The notes: a model not told the origin generated them from the letters alone. A stretch of DNA of 64,000 nt from Spiractinospora alimapuensis (GCF_018437505.1 NZ_CP072467.1:930001-994000), one strand, 5' to 3'; positions 39,346-49,564 are shown, counted from the stretch's first letter. Made by a program: numbers and translations.

Positions 39346-41448
39346 TCAGTCCACTCCAGCGGTCTCCATGCCACGCAGCTCCCGCTTCAGCTCCTTTACC
39401 TCGTCACGGATCCGCGCGGCCAACTCGAACTGCAGGTCGGCCGCCGCCTGGTGCATCTGGTCAGTGAGCTTGTCGACCAAGGTGGTCAGCTCCGCCCGCG
39501 GCATGGAGGACACGTCCCCGGCCACACCCGACTCGGCCGCGGCCAGAGTGGGCACCGGCGCGCTGGAACCGGCCTGACGGTACCCGGACCGCATGAGCTG
39601 CTCGGTGTCGATGTCCTCACGCGTCAAGGAATCCAGGATGTCGGCGATCTGCTTGCGCAGCGGCTGGGGGTCGATCCCGTGCTCGGCGTTGTACTCCAAC
39701 TGCTTCGCCCGCCGCCGGTTGGTCTCGTCGATGGCGGCCCGCATCGCCTCGGTGACCTCGTCGGCGTACATGTGCACCTGACCGGCGACGTTCCGCGCCG
39801 CGCGCCCGATCGTCTGGATCAGGGAGGTCGCGGACCGGAGGAACCCCTCCTTGTCGGCGTCGAGGATCGCCACCAGGGACACCTCCGGCAGGTCCAGTCC
39901 CTCACGCAGCAGGTTGATGCCGACCAGGACGTCGAAGGAGCCCACACGCAGTTCCCGGAGCAGTTCCACCCGGCGCAGCGTGTCGACCTCGCTGTGCAGG
40001 TAACGCACCCGAACCCCGACCTCGGTGAGGTAGTCGGTCAGGTCCTCGGCCATCTTCTTGGTGAGCGTGGTCACGAGCACTCGCTCGCCGCGTTCGCCGC
40101 GCGTCCGGATCTCGTGCAGCAGGTCGTCGATCTGGTCCTTGGTCGGCTTGACGACGACCTCGGGGTCGACCAGGCCCGTGGGACGGATCACCTGCTCCAC
40201 GACGTCACCGCCGACCTGGCGCAGCTCGTAGCCGCCGGGGGTCGCCGACAGGTACACCGTCTGTCCGATGCGTTCGACGAACTCCTCCCACTTCAACGGC
40301 CGGTTGTCCAGCGCCGAGGGCAACCGGAACCCGTGCTCCACCAGGGTGCGCTTACGCGACGCGTCGCCCTCGTACATGCCGCCGATCTGCGGCACCGTCA
40401 CGTGGGACTCGTCGATGACGAGCAGGAAGTCCTCGGGGAAGTAGTCCAGAAGGGTGTTGGGGGCGCTGCCCGCCTCGCGCCCGTCGAAGTGACGCGAATA
40501 GTTCTCGATGCCCGAACAGGTCCCGATCTGGCGCATCATCTCGATGTCGTAGGTGGTGCGCATGCGCAGCCGCTGCGCCTCCAGCAGCTTGCCGCCCCGC
40601 TCCAGTTCCCCGAGGCGTTCGGAGAGCTCGGCCTCGATGTCGCCGATGGCCCGCTCCGTGCGTTCGGGGCCGGCGACGTAGTGCGACGCGGGGAAGATGT
40701 AGAGCTCCTGGTCCTCCCCCAACACCTCGCCCGTCAACGGGTGCAGGGTGAGCAGACGCTCCACCTCGTCGCCGAACAGCTCGATGCGCACGGCGAGCTC
40801 CTCGTACACCGGGATCACCTCCACGGTGTCGCCGCGCACCCGGAACGTTCCGCGGGTGAAGGCGGTGTCGTTGCGGGTGTACTGCATGTCGACCAGGCGA
40901 CGCAGCAGGTCGTCGCGGTCGACCCGCATTCCGACCTTGATGCTCGCCATCCGGTCCACGTACTCCTGCGGCGTGCCCAGGCCGTAGATGCAGGACACCG
41001 ACGAGACCACGACGGTGTCCCGACGCGTCAACAGCGAGTTGGTCGCGGAGTGCCGCAGGCGCTCCACCTCGTCGTTGATCGAGGAGTCCTTCTCGATGTA
41101 GGTGTCGCTCTGTGGGACGTAGGCCTCGGGTTGGTAGTAGTCGTAGTAGGAGACGAAGTACTCGACCGCGTTGTTGGGCAGCATCTGGCGCAGTTCGTTG
41201 GTGAACTGGGCCGCGAGGGTCTTGTTCGGCTGCATGACCAGGGTCGGCCGCTGGACCCGCTCCATCAGCCACGCCACGGTGGCGGTCTTGCCGGTCCCCG
41301 TCGCTCCGAGCAGCACCGCGTTGCTGTCGCCCGCCTCGATCCGCCGGGTCAGCTCCTCGATGGCCCGGGGCTGGTCACCGGCCGGGGACATGTCCGAAAC
41401 CACCTCGAAGGGTGCCAGCTTGCGTTGGATGTCGGTGACCGGGCGCAC
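39346..41448 (-). CDS. uvrB: Excinuclease ABC subunit B
   Basis: A 700-residue nucleotide-excision-repair helicase-like subunit that loads damaged DNA from UvrA and recruits UvrC. Walker [17 protein letters not shown] is near residue 45, the damage-probing beta-hairpin includes [20 protein letters not shown] near 100, motif II is [13 protein letters not shown] near 345, and motif VI is QTIGRAARN near 545. The C-terminal UVR domain ([20 protein letters not shown]) binds UvrC. Start is the GTG ending at 41448, with GGGGAG nine bases upstream; longer readings lack family sequence. A LexA-box-like site lies just upstream. Confidence 0.97.
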   Translation of the reverse strand: MRPVTDIQRKLAPFEVVSDMSPAGDQPRAIEELTRRIEAGDSNAVLLGATGTGKTATVAWLMERVQRPTLVMQPNKTLAAQFTNELRQMLPNNAVEYFVSYYDYYQPEAYVPQSDTYIEKDSSINDEVERLRHSATNSLLTRRDTVVVSSVSCIYGLGTPQEYVDRMASIKVGMRVDRDDLLRRLVDMQYTRNDTAFTRGTFRVRGDTVEVIPVYEELAVRIELFGDEVERLLTLHPLTGEVLGEDQELYIFPASHYVAGPERTERAIGDIEAELSERLGELERGGKLLEAQRLRMRTTYDIEMMRQIGTCSGIENYSRHFDGREAGSAPNTLLDYFPEDFLLVIDESHVTVPQIGGMYEGDASRKRTLVEHGFRLPSALDNRPLKWEEFVERIGQTVYLSATPGGYELRQVGGDVVEQVIRPTGLVDPEVVVKPTKDQIDDLLHEIRTRGERGERVLVTTLTKKMAEDLTDYLTEVGVRVRYLHSEVDTLRRVELLRELRVGSFDVLVGINLLREGLDLPEVSLVAILDADKEGFLRSATSLIQTIGRAARNVAGQVHMYADEVTEAMRAAIDETNRRRAKQLEYNAEHGIDPQPLRKQIADILDSLTREDIDTEQLMRSGYRQAGSSAPVPTLAAAESGVAGDVSSMPRAELTTLVDKLTDQMHQAAADLQFELAARIRDEVKELKRELRGMETAGVD

Positions 41449-41474
41449 GAAAGACCACTCCCCACAGCGAGAAC

Positions 41475-41488
41475 CGTACTCACGTTCA
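41475..41488 (-). promoter_or_regulatory. Candidate LexA (SOS) box upstream of uvrB
   Basis: On the minus strand TGAACGTGAGTACG differs at two positions from the actinobacterial/Gram-positive CGAACNNNNGTTCG box and lies 27-40 bases before the uvrB start. uvrB is a known SOS gene in several actinobacteria. Identification is by pattern only. Confidence 0.4.
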
Positions 41489-41573
41489 ACGGTAGCGGGC
41501 ACCGGCGCCATTCCCGCCCGGCCGCGGGCCCGGTGAGAGGCCGCGGGACCCCCCGACGGCCGGACGGACGGCG

Positions 41574-42167
41574 TCACCCTCCGGGGACGATCTCCCGCCA
41601 CAGGGCCTCGACCCGGGAGTCGAGGTCGGTCAGGGCCCCGGAGTTGTCGATGACGTGGTCGGCGGCGGCCAGTCGTCGTTCGCGGGAGGCCTGCGCGGCG
41701 ATCCGCTCCTTGGCGTGCGCCTCGTCCATCCCACGGTCCCGGACGAGCCGCGCCAGCCGCACGTCCTCGGGAGCGTCGACCACCACCACGACGTCGAAGT
41801 CCGGGCCGAGGTCGTTCTCCACCAGAAGTGGCACGTCGTAGACGACGACGGCGTCGTCGGGCGCCGCGGCCACCAACTCCTGGGTGCGGGCGGCCACGCG
41901 GGGGTGCACGATGGCGTTCAACGCGGCGAGTTCGTCGGCGTCGGCGAACACCAGCCGCCCGAGGCGCTCCCGGTCCAGGGCACCGTCGGGACGCAGGACC
42001 TCCGTCCCGAACCGTTCGACCACCGCCCGCAACCCCGGCGTGCCGGGGGCGACCACCTCACGCGCGACTTGGTCGGCGTCGACCACGACCGCGCCCCGGG
42101 CGGCGAGCCGCCGCGCGACCTCGCTCTTGCCCGAACCGATTCCTCCGGTGAGTCCAACCCTTCGCAT
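41574..42167 (-). CDS. coaE: Dephospho-CoA kinase
   Basis: A 197-residue kinase for the last step of coenzyme A synthesis. It starts [22 protein letters not shown] with the P-loop, then [19 protein letters not shown], and [21 protein letters not shown] with [11 protein letters not shown]; the lid Arg-rich block is [20 protein letters not shown]. Typical length. It lies 125 bp behind uvrB on the same strand and next to rpsA, as in many actinobacteria. Confidence 0.95.
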   Translation of the reverse strand: MRRVGLTGGIGSGKSEVARRLAARGAVVVDADQVAREVVAPGTPGLRAVVERFGTEVLRPDGALDRERLGRLVFADADELAALNAIVHPRVAARTQELVAAAPDDAVVVYDVPLLVENDLGPDFDVVVVVDAPEDVRLARLVRDRGMDEAHAKERIAAQASRERRLAAADHVIDNSGALTDLDSRVEALWREIVPGG

Positions 42168-42230
42168 GGACCGCAGCCTACGGGGTGACGGCGGGGTCCA
42201 CGGCGTCCGGTCGCCTCCAACGGGGCCTGG

Positions 42231-42755
42231 CTACGCGGACGGCAGCGACTTGCGCATCTGCACCAGCGAGAGGTGGTCCGCGGCCCGTTCCGTGCTCACC
42301 TCGCTGTAACCCAGCCCTCGGTAGAGGGCGCGCCGCGCGTCGCACACCGGCGCGACGAAGGAGGCGAGCGACGCCACGCGCGGATACTGGTCCCGCACCC
42401 GCCACTCCAGTTCCTCCATCAGCTTCCGGCCGACCCCGCGTTGCCGCCGGTCGGGGGCGACCGCGAGCCGGCTCACGAGGAACGTGGCGTCCTGGGCCAC
42501 CCCGCGCACAGTGCCGACGATCCGGGAGCCGTGCGTGGCTTTCAGGAGGATCGCGCCGCGGTCCAGTTGTTGGCGGACCTGGCCCTGACTCTCGGTGAGG
42601 GGCAGGATGAAGGGGTCACCGAAGAACTGCGCCTCGTCGACGAACGCCGCGCGCATGAGGGTCCAGACCTCCCCCACGTCCTCGGGCTCCACCGGGTCGA
42701 CGACCGTTTCGGGCAGCCGGGTGGACACGTCGGACCGTCGCGGGGGCTGGCTCAT
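42231..42755 (-). CDS. GNAT-family N-acetyltransferase
   Basis: A 174-residue single-domain acetyltransferase. Motif A reads LVSRLAVAPDRRQRGVGRKL near residue 95, ending the acetyl-CoA pyrophosphate loop, and ALYRGLGYSEVST near 155 is the C-terminal motif B. GSRIVGTVRGV forms the central strand before it. I use the ATG ending at 42755; the six-codon-longer reading has no better ribosome site. Substrate unknown. It lies between coaE and rpsA, all leftward. Confidence 0.85.
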   Translation of the reverse strand: MSQPPRRSDVSTRLPETVVDPVEPEDVGEVWTLMRAAFVDEAQFFGDPFILPLTESQGQVRQQLDRGAILLKATHGSRIVGTVRGVAQDATFLVSRLAVAPDRRQRGVGRKLMEELEWRVRDQYPRVASLASFVAPVCDARRALYRGLGYSEVSTERAADHLSLVQMRKSLPSA

Positions 42756-42850
42756 GCGCCAATTCAAGCACAATCGGGCCGCCCCGAGTGGGACGGCCCG
42801 ATCGTTACCTGCTGTGCGCTGTCATCCCGTCACCGGGACGCGGTGGAGCC

Positions 42851-44362
42851 TCAGGCGTCGCCGCCGCCGGCCAGTTTCTCCCGCAGCGCCGCGAGCGCCT
42901 CGTCCGTCGCGAGAGCGCCACCGCTCTGCGCGCCGCCGGAGGAGGAGCCACGCTGGGCACCGCCACCGGAGGAGGCACGCGGAGCCTCGGCTTCCTCGAC
43001 CTCGTCGACCGGCTCGGCCGGTGCCTCGGCGTCGGCCTGGCGGGCTTCCTCCACCTGCTTGCGGTGGGCCTCGAAGCGGGACTGGGCCTGCGCGTATTGC
43101 GCCTCCCACTCCTCGCGCTGAGTGTCGTAGCCCTCCATCCACTCGCCGCTCTCGGGGTCGAAGCCCTCGGGGTACTTGTAGTTCCCCTCGTCGTCGTACT
43201 CCGCGGCCATGCCGTAGAGCGTCGGGTCGAACTCCTCCTGGTCGGGGGAGACGCTCTCATTCGCCTGCTTGAGCGAGAGGCTGATCCGACGACGCTCCAG
43301 GTCGATGTCGATGATCTTGACGAAGATCTCGTTGCCGACCTGCACGACCTGCTCGGGAATCTCGACGTGGCGCTCGGCCAGCTCCGAGATGTGCACCAGA
43401 CCCTCGATGCCCTCCTCGACACGCACGAACGCGCCGAAGGGAACGAGCTTGGTGACCTTGCCGGGAACGACCTGGCCGATCTGGTGAGTGCGCGCGAACT
43501 GCTGCCAGGGGTCCTCCTGGGTCGCCTTCAGCGACAGGGAGACGCGCTCGCGCTCCATGTCCACGTCCAGGACCTCGACCGTGACCGGCTGGCCGACCTC
43601 GACGACCTCGCTGGGGTGGTCGATGTGCTTCCAGGACAGCTCGGAGACGTGCACCAGACCGTCGACCCCGCCGAGGTCCACGAACGCACCGAAGTTGACG
43701 ATCGAGGAGACCGTGCCCTTGCGGATCTGGCCCTTCTGCAGGGTGTTGAGGAAGGTCTGGCGGACCTCGGACTGCGTCTGCTCCAGCCAGGCACGGCGGG
43801 ACAGGACCACGTTGTTGCGGTTCTTGTCCAGCTCGATGATCTTGGCCTCGAGCTCGCGTCCCACATACGGCTGCAGGTCGCGGACACGGCGCATCTCCAC
43901 CAGGGAGGCGGGCAGGAAGCCCCGCAGGCCGATGTCGAGGATCAGACCGCCCTTGACGACCTCGATCACCGTACCGGTGACGATGCCGTCCTCTTCCTTG
44001 ATCTTCTCGATCGTGCCCCAGGCGCGCTCGTACTGGGCGCGCTTCTTGGAGAGGATGAGGCGGCCTTCCTTGTCCTCCTTCTGGAGGACAAGCGCCTCGA
44101 CGTGGTCGCCGACCGCGACGACCTCGTTCGGGTCCACATCGTGCTTGATGGACAGTTCCCGGGACGGGATGACGCCCTCGGTCTTGTAGCCGATATCGAG
44201 CAGGACCTCGTCTCGATCGACCTTCACTATGGTGCCTTCGACGATGTCACCGTCGTTGAAGTACTTGATGGTCTCGTCGATCGCGGCGAGGAAGGCTTCC
44301 TCGGACCCGATGTCGTTGATCGCTACCTTGGGTGTCGAGGTGGCCTCGGTGCTGCTCGTCAT
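42851..44362 (-). CDS. rpsA: 30S ribosomal protein S1
   Basis: A 503-residue S1 protein with four S1/OB repeats, as is usual in actinobacteria (E. coli has six). Repeat one starts GDIVEGTIVKVDRDEVLLDI near 40, repeat two GIVTGTVIEVVKGGLILDIG, repeat three IRKGTVSSIVNFGAFVDLGG and repeat four VVPGKVTKLVPFGAFVRVEE. The tail from residue 390 is Glu/Gln- and then Ala/Gly/Ser-rich. S1 brings mRNA to the small subunit. Start is the ATG ending at 44362 with GGAG about ten bases upstream. A leader of about 200 nt separates it from a good promoter. Confidence 0.97.
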   Translation of the reverse strand: MTSSTEATSTPKVAINDIGSEEAFLAAIDETIKYFNDGDIVEGTIVKVDRDEVLLDIGYKTEGVIPSRELSIKHDVDPNEVVAVGDHVEALVLQKEDKEGRLILSKKRAQYERAWGTIEKIKEEDGIVTGTVIEVVKGGLILDIGLRGFLPASLVEMRRVRDLQPYVGRELEAKIIELDKNRNNVVLSRRAWLEQTQSEVRQTFLNTLQKGQIRKGTVSSIVNFGAFVDLGGVDGLVHVSELSWKHIDHPSEVVEVGQPVTVEVLDVDMERERVSLSLKATQEDPWQQFARTHQIGQVVPGKVTKLVPFGAFVRVEEGIEGLVHISELAERHVEIPEQVVQVGNEIFVKIIDIDLERRRISLSLKQANESVSPDQEEFDPTLYGMAAEYDDEGNYKYPEGFDPESGEWMEGYDTQREEWEAQYAQAQSRFEAHRKQVEEARQADAEAPAEPVDEVEEAEAPRASSGGGAQRGSSSGGAQSGGALATDEALAALREKLAGGGDA

Positions 44363-44574
44363 GTGTAGGTGGACTCCGGATACGGACATGGACAGAGAAT
44401 GGTGAGCTGCGCGCCCGCGGCCGCCGGCCCTCTCGGACCCACGCCACCCCGAACTCCGGGGGCCCAACACCTCCGGAAAGGAGTATGACAACAGACACCA
44501 ACAGGGGCGAAGCCCCTCACCTGTCGCGACACCGCACCAGTGAGCTGGACATGCGAACACACAACGCTCCGGCA

Positions 44575-44603
44575 AGGATAGAAGAACGCCGCGCGTTGGT
44601 CAA
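44575..44603 (-). promoter_or_regulatory. rpsA promoter
   Basis: Minus-strand TTGACC (44603-44598), 17-base spacer and TATCCT (44580-44575), close to the housekeeping sigma consensus. Transcription from about 44567 would give a 5' leader of some 205 nt, which contains a small stem AGGGGC-GAA-GCCCCT at 44503-44517 and could allow autogenous control by S1. Confidence 0.7.
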
Positions 44604-44662
44604 TCTGAGAGCCCGCACATCACCTAAAAAGTCGGATATTTCGCCCGCATAGTACCAGCCGA

Positions 44663-44694
44663 TGTGCCCTCCCCCGTGCTCGCACCGACGAGGG
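44663..44694 (-). terminator. Hairpin downstream of polA
   Basis: TGCCCTC and GAGGGCA pair across an 18-base interval, 20-50 bp beyond the polA stop on the leftward strand. It is a modest stem with no T-run, so only a candidate. Confidence 0.35.
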
Positions 44695-44713
44695 CACCCT
44701 CCGGCGTGGGTGA

Positions 44714-47500
44714 TCAGTGCGCCGCCGACTCCCAGTCCCGCCCCGACCCGAGGGACACCGCGAGCGGCACGCGCAGGTCATAGGCCCCGGCCATCTCGCG
44801 ACGCACCAGCTCCGAGACGGTGTCCAGTTCGCCGGGCGCGACCTCCAGCACGAGCTCGTCGTGGACCTGCAGGAGCATGCGGGACCGAACGTCGGCCGCG
44901 CGCAGCGCGCCTTCGACGCGGAGCATGGCGACCTTGATCACGTCGGCGGCCGACCCCTGGATCGGGGCGTTGAGCGCCATCCGCTCCGCCATCTCGCGAC
45001 GCTGGCGGTTGGTGCTCGTCAGGTCGGGCAGGTAGCGGCGTCGCCCCAGCATGGTCTGGGTGTAGCCGTCCTGGCGTGCCCGGTCGACCGCCGCGCGCAG
45101 GTAGTCGCGCACGTCGCCGAACTCGGCGAAGAAGTCGTCCATCAGGGTGCGCGCCTCGTCGGGCGCCACCCCGAGCTGTTGGGCGAGCCCGAAGGCGCTC
45201 AGGCCGTAGGCCAGGCCGTAGTTCATGCCCTTGATGCGGGCCCGCGCCTCGGCGTCGACCTGTTCGCGGTCGATCCCGAACACCCGCGCCGCCGCCTCGG
45301 TGTGGAAGTCGTGTCCGCTCTGGAAGGCCGCGATGAGGGAGTCGTCCTGCGAGAGGTGCGCCATGATCCGTAGTTCGATCTGGCTGTAGTCCGCGGTGAG
45401 CAGTGTCTCGTAGCCCTCGCCCGCGACGAACGCCCGGCGGATACGGCGCCCCGCGTCGGTGCGCACGGGGATGTTCTGCAGGTTGGGATCGGTCGAGCTG
45501 AGCCGGCCCGTCGCCGCGACGGTCTGGTTGTAGGTGGTGTGGATCCGGCCGTCCACCCCGATCGTCTTGACCAGGCCCTCGACCGTCGTGCGCAGTTTGG
45601 TCTGGTCCCGGTGCCGCAGCAGGATGACGGGCAGGTCGACGTCGGGGCGCTGTTCGGCCAGCCAGGCCAACGCGTCGGCGTCGGTGGTGTACCCGGTCTT
45701 GATCTTCTTGGTCCGGGGCAATTCCAGCTCGTCGAACAGGATGCCCTGAAGTTGTTTCGGGGAGCCCAGGTTGAAGCTGCGGCCCACCGACTGGTGCGCC
45801 TCCTGTTCGGCCTGTCGGACCGCGGACGCGAACTCCGACTCCAGGCCGTCGAGGTAGTCGCGGTCCACGGCGATCCCGCGGCGCTCCATCGCCGACAGCA
45901 CGGAGACGAGTGGGAGTTCCAGGTCGCTGAGTAGTGCGGCCTCGCCCCGTCGGCCGAGCTGGGCGTCGAGCTCGGCCGCGAGTTCGACGGTGGCGCGCGC
46001 CCGGGCGGCCAGGGCCGCGCCGCCGGGCTCCTCGTCACCGGAGATGTCCAGGGCGAGCTGGCCGTCGCCGGACCCCTCGGAAAGCTCGCGCCCCAGGAAT
46101 CGTTGGCACAGCTCGGCGAGGTCGTAGGCGCGCTGGCCGGGGGTGAGAAGGTAGGCGGCGAGACGGGTGTCGGTGTCCAGCCCGGCCAGGGTCCAGCCGC
46201 GCCCGGCGAGCGCCGACATCGGTCCCTTCGCGTCGTGCACCGCCTTCCTCCGCGCGGGATCGGCCAGCCACGTCGCGAGCGCGGACTCGTCCTCGTCGGT
46301 CAGTCGGGTAGGGTCCACCAGGACCGCGCCGCCCGCCGCGTCACTGATCGCCAACGCCTCGACGTCGGTCGTTCCCTCGACGGCGAGGCCGAGACGGCGG
46401 TCGTCGGTGGCGTGCTCGGCCAACCAGGCGCCGAGCCGCCCGGGTTCGGTGGTGGCGACGTCGACGGGGAAGCCGGCGGCGACGGCGGACTCCGACGCCT
46501 GGATCTCGGTCTCCGTGCCGCGGACCAGGTCGAGCGCGGCGATGAGGCGGTCCCGCAGGCCGGCGCCGAACTCGAGCAGGTCGAACAACCCGTTGACCCC
46601 GCTCTGGTCGAACGCGCCGAAGGTGAGGTCCTGGACCGCGAAGCCGGTCGCGACGTCCCGCAGGAGCCGGTTGAGCTGGTAGTTGCGCAGGACGTCACCG
46701 AGATGCGCCCGCAGGTTCTCCCCCGCCTTGCCGGTGATCTCGTCCGCGTGGTCGACGATGCCGTGGATCGAGCCGTACTTGGCGATCCACTTGGCCGCGG
46801 TCTTGGGCCCCACCCCGGGAATGCCCGGGAGGTTGTCACTCTTCTCCCCGACCAGCGCGGCGAGGTCCCGGTATCGCTCCGGCGGCACACCGTACTTGGC
46901 CTCCACCGCGTCCGGCGTCATGCGCGCCAGGTCGGCGGGAGTCCGACCGGGATAGAGCACGGTGCAGCGGTCGGTGACCAGTTGGAAGGCGTCACGGTCC
47001 CCGGAGGCGATGACGACCTCGACCGACTCCTCCCCCGCCAAGGTGGCGAACGTCGCGAGGATGTCGTCGGCCTCGAAACCCGCGACCGACACACCCCTGA
47101 TCCCGATCAGGTCGAGGAGTTCCTGCATCAGTTCGACCTGACCGGCGAACTCCGGCGGACTCTCGTCGCGTCCCGCCTTGTACTCCGTGTACCCCTCGTG
47201 CCGGAACGTCGGCTCCGACCGGTCCCAGGCGACCGCCACGTGCGTCGGCCGCTCGTCGGCGAACAGCTTCACCATCATGGAGGTGAAGCCGTAGACGGCG
47301 TTGGTCGACTGTCCGGTGCTGGTGGTGAACTTCTCCACCGGCAGGGCGTAGAAGGCGCGGAACGCCATGGAGTGCCCGTCGATCAACAGCAGCCGTCGCC
47401 CGCCGTCCCCGGTCGCGCCCGGGGGCGCCGATACTGGGAGGGATTCGCTGCCGGTCGTGCTGCTTGCCTGGGGGTTCTCCGATGCATTGGCCACGGCCAA
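44714..47500 (-). CDS. polA: DNA polymerase I
   Basis: A 928-residue family A polymerase for Okazaki-fragment maturation and repair. Residues 35-330 are the 5' flap nuclease (LLLIDGHSMAFRAFYALP, GFEADDILATFA, ASGDRDAFQLV, GIPGVGPKTAAKWI). Residues 350-560 are the 3' exonuclease-like domain, but the DxE motif is replaced (LGLAVEGTTDVEAL), so proofreading is probably lost, as in other actinobacterial PolA. The polymerase domain has LLTADYSQIELRIMAHLSQ, KGMNYGLAYGLSAFG and LQVHDELVLEVA with its catalytic Asp. The start ATG may be preceded by alternatives but fits the length norm. Confidence 0.97.
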   Translation of the reverse strand: MAVANASENPQASSTTGSESLPVSAPPGATGDGGRRLLLIDGHSMAFRAFYALPVEKFTTSTGQSTNAVYGFTSMMVKLFADERPTHVAVAWDRSEPTFRHEGYTEYKAGRDESPPEFAGQVELMQELLDLIGIRGVSVAGFEADDILATFATLAGEESVEVVIASGDRDAFQLVTDRCTVLYPGRTPADLARMTPDAVEAKYGVPPERYRDLAALVGEKSDNLPGIPGVGPKTAAKWIAKYGSIHGIVDHADEITGKAGENLRAHLGDVLRNYQLNRLLRDVATGFAVQDLTFGAFDQSGVNGLFDLLEFGAGLRDRLIAALDLVRGTETEIQASESAVAAGFPVDVATTEPGRLGAWLAEHATDDRRLGLAVEGTTDVEALAISDAAGGAVLVDPTRLTDEDESALATWLADPARRKAVHDAKGPMSALAGRGWTLAGLDTDTRLAAYLLTPGQRAYDLAELCQRFLGRELSEGSGDGQLALDISGDEEPGGAALAARARATVELAAELDAQLGRRGEAALLSDLELPLVSVLSAMERRGIAVDRDYLDGLESEFASAVRQAEQEAHQSVGRSFNLGSPKQLQGILFDELELPRTKKIKTGYTTDADALAWLAEQRPDVDLPVILLRHRDQTKLRTTVEGLVKTIGVDGRIHTTYNQTVAATGRLSSTDPNLQNIPVRTDAGRRIRRAFVAGEGYETLLTADYSQIELRIMAHLSQDDSLIAAFQSGHDFHTEAAARVFGIDREQVDAEARARIKGMNYGLAYGLSAFGLAQQLGVAPDEARTLMDDFFAEFGDVRDYLRAAVDRARQDGYTQTMLGRRRYLPDLTSTNRQRREMAERMALNAPIQGSAADVIKVAMLRVEGALRAADVRSRMLLQVHDELVLEVAPGELDTVSELVRREMAGAYDLRVPLAVSLGSGRDWESAAH

Positions 47501-47574
47501 ATCCTAGGGCCCCTCGCGGACAACCGTGCGGCGCGACATTGTGATCCACAGAGAGTGAAGAGGCGCGGAACCCG

Positions 47575-47991
47575 ATGCAGACGGACATCGCAGAGCTGGT
47601 CAAGTCACTGGGAACGAACCCCGGTGGCCGCTTGGGCGAGAAGATGGGGATCGAACTGCTGGAGTTCTCCCCCGACCGCGTCGTGGGCCGGATGCCCGTC
47701 ACCGACAACACCCAGCCCTACGGGCTGCTGCATGGTGGGGCGTCCTGCGTGCTGGCCGAAACCCTGGGGTCGGTCGCCGCCGCGGCGCACGCCGCCCCCG
47801 ACCGCGTCGCGGTGGGCATCGAGCTCAACGCCACTCACCACCGCAGCGCGACGGGAGGACACGTCACGGGGGTCGCGCTTCCGCTCCATCTCGGTCGGAC
47901 TCTGGCGACCTACGAGATCGAGATCGTGGACGACGCGGAGCGTCGCGTGTGCTCGGCGCGCCTGACCTGCATGCTCCGCGACCCGCGCTGA
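47575..47991 (+). CDS. PaaI-type hotdog-fold thioesterase
   Basis: A 138-residue acyl-CoA thioesterase-like protein. The hotdog motif GLLHGGASCVLAETLGSVAA near residue 50 holds the conserved HGG and the catalytic Glu position; NATHHRSATGGHVTGVALPL near 85 is the second strand pair. These enzymes hydrolyse aryl- or acyl-CoA. It is divergent from polA, with the two starts 74 bp apart, a linkage retained in many actinomycetes. The real substrate is unknown. Confidence 0.88.
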   Translation: MQTDIAELVKSLGTNPGGRLGEKMGIELLEFSPDRVVGRMPVTDNTQPYGLLHGGASCVLAETLGSVAAAAHAAPDRVAVGIELNATHHRSATGGHVTGVALPLHLGRTLATYEIEIVDDAERRVCSARLTCMLRDPR

Positions 47992-48240
47992 ACCCGCCGT
48001 GGCCTGCGTGTCCCCCTGCCCGGTTGGCTACGACCGCATAACATCATGAAGGCGACTCGGCAGCGACTTCCAGTCCCATCTTCCTCGTCAGCACCGTTTC
48101 TGCTTAGGTTCAACCAGGACGCACCTAATTCGTACTGAATTGTGCGAACAACACCCGGATGCCCGTTTGATTGCCGAGGAACCGGCAGACGCGGCGGCCA
48201 CTGTGAACGCACATGACGCTGGTTGAACGGAGAGACATCA

Positions 48241-49488
48241 ATGTCCAGGAGAAAGGCCCTTGGCTACTCGGCGGCAGTCGCCGCGCTGGCCCTCGGACTG
48301 GCTGCGTGTGACTCCGGTGGGAATGGTGACGGCGGAAACGGTGACGCCGACGTCGATCCCCTGGTGATCGGGCAGATCGCTCCGGAGTCCGGTTCGCTGG
48401 CCTTCCTCGGCCCGCCCCAGATCGCCGCCGCGGAACTCGCCGTGCAGGACATCAACGACGCCGGTGGGATCCACGGGACCGAGATTCCCGACATCGTCAA
48501 CGGTGACGAGGGCGACGACGCGACCCTCGCCCAGGAGGCCGCCGACCGCATGGTGACCGAGGGCGTGTCCGCGGTCATCGGCCCCGCCGCCTCGGGCATG
48601 GCCGCCGCGACCTACGACACCATCACCGGTGCCGGGATCGTGCAGTGCTCGGGCTCGACGACGGCGCCCGACCTCTCCGACATCGACGACGACGGCTACT
48701 TCTTCCGTACCGCGCCGAGCGACGACCACGCCGGACCGGCCATGGGGCAGGTCATCGTGGGCGACGGCCACAGCACGGTCGCGATCGGGTACCGCGCCGA
48801 CGACTACGGCGAGGGCTACGCCGACAGCCTCGAGGCGGAGCTGGAGTCCGTGGGTGCCGAGGTCACCGCCAAGGTCGGCTACGACCCCGACACCACGAAC
48901 TTCGACCCGATCGTCAGCGACATGACCGACGGCGACCCCGACGCCTTCGCCCTGGTCGCGTTCGAGGAGGGCACCGGCGTCCTCGCCGGCCTGTTCGAGG
49001 CGGGCGCCGAGGGTGACCAGATGTACGTCACCGACGGCATGCAGGTCGACGACCTCGGCGAGCGGATCGACGAGTCCGACCCGGGCATCGTCGACGGCGT
49101 GTCCGGTGTCGCCCCGGGCGCGGACGCCCCGGAGTTCTCCGAGGCCCTGCAGGAGCACACCGACGGTCTTGACTCCGAGCAGTTCGCCGCGCAGGTCTAC
49201 GACTGTGTGACGATCATCGGTCTGGCCGCGGAGGCCGCGGAGAGCACCGACCCGACCGAGTACGTCAACGAGATGGCCGGCGTCACCCAGGACGGCACGG
49301 AGTGCTCGGACTTCGCGGAGTGCCGCGACCTCCTGGCCGACGGTGAGGACATCGACTACCAGGGCAAGAGCGGTGGCATCGCCTTCGACGACAACGGCGA
49401 CCCCACGCAGTCCACGTACCAGAACTTCGGGTACGACGACGGTGGCGATCAGACCGTCTTCGGTTACGAGGACATCGGCGGCGAGTAG
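48241..49488 (+). CDS. livK: Branched-chain amino acid ABC transporter substrate-binding lipoprotein
   Basis: A 415-residue type I periplasmic-binding-fold lipoprotein. The signal AAVAALALGLAACDSGGNGD has lipobox LAAC and a Gly/Asp-rich linker. The mature domain begins LVIGQIAPESGSLAFLGPPQ, with AELAVQDINDAGGIHG and SAVIGPAASGMAAATYD as in LivK/Leu-Ile-Val binding proteins; C-terminal YVNEMAGVTQDGTECSDFAE ends with a short Cys-containing loop. Very acidic. GGAGAG lies before the ATG. Its permeases and ATPases are encoded 3.1-8.7 kb to the right on the opposite strand, separated by unrelated genes. Confidence 0.93.
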   Translation: MSRRKALGYSAAVAALALGLAACDSGGNGDGGNGDADVDPLVIGQIAPESGSLAFLGPPQIAAAELAVQDINDAGGIHGTEIPDIVNGDEGDDATLAQEAADRMVTEGVSAVIGPAASGMAAATYDTITGAGIVQCSGSTTAPDLSDIDDDGYFFRTAPSDDHAGPAMGQVIVGDGHSTVAIGYRADDYGEGYADSLEAELESVGAEVTAKVGYDPDTTNFDPIVSDMTDGDPDAFALVAFEEGTGVLAGLFEAGAEGDQMYVTDGMQVDDLGERIDESDPGIVDGVSGVAPGADAPEFSEALQEHTDGLDSEQFAAQVYDCVTIIGLAAEAAESTDPTEYVNEMAGVTQDGTECSDFAECRDLLADGEDIDYQGKSGGIAFDDNGDPTQSTYQNFGYDDGGDQTVFGYEDIGGE

Positions 49489-49564
49489 GCGGGCACGGCG
49501 GCCGGATCCGCGTCGGACACCGGCCGCCCCCGTCTCACGGCGGTGAACGCCGCGTACGGCAGAG

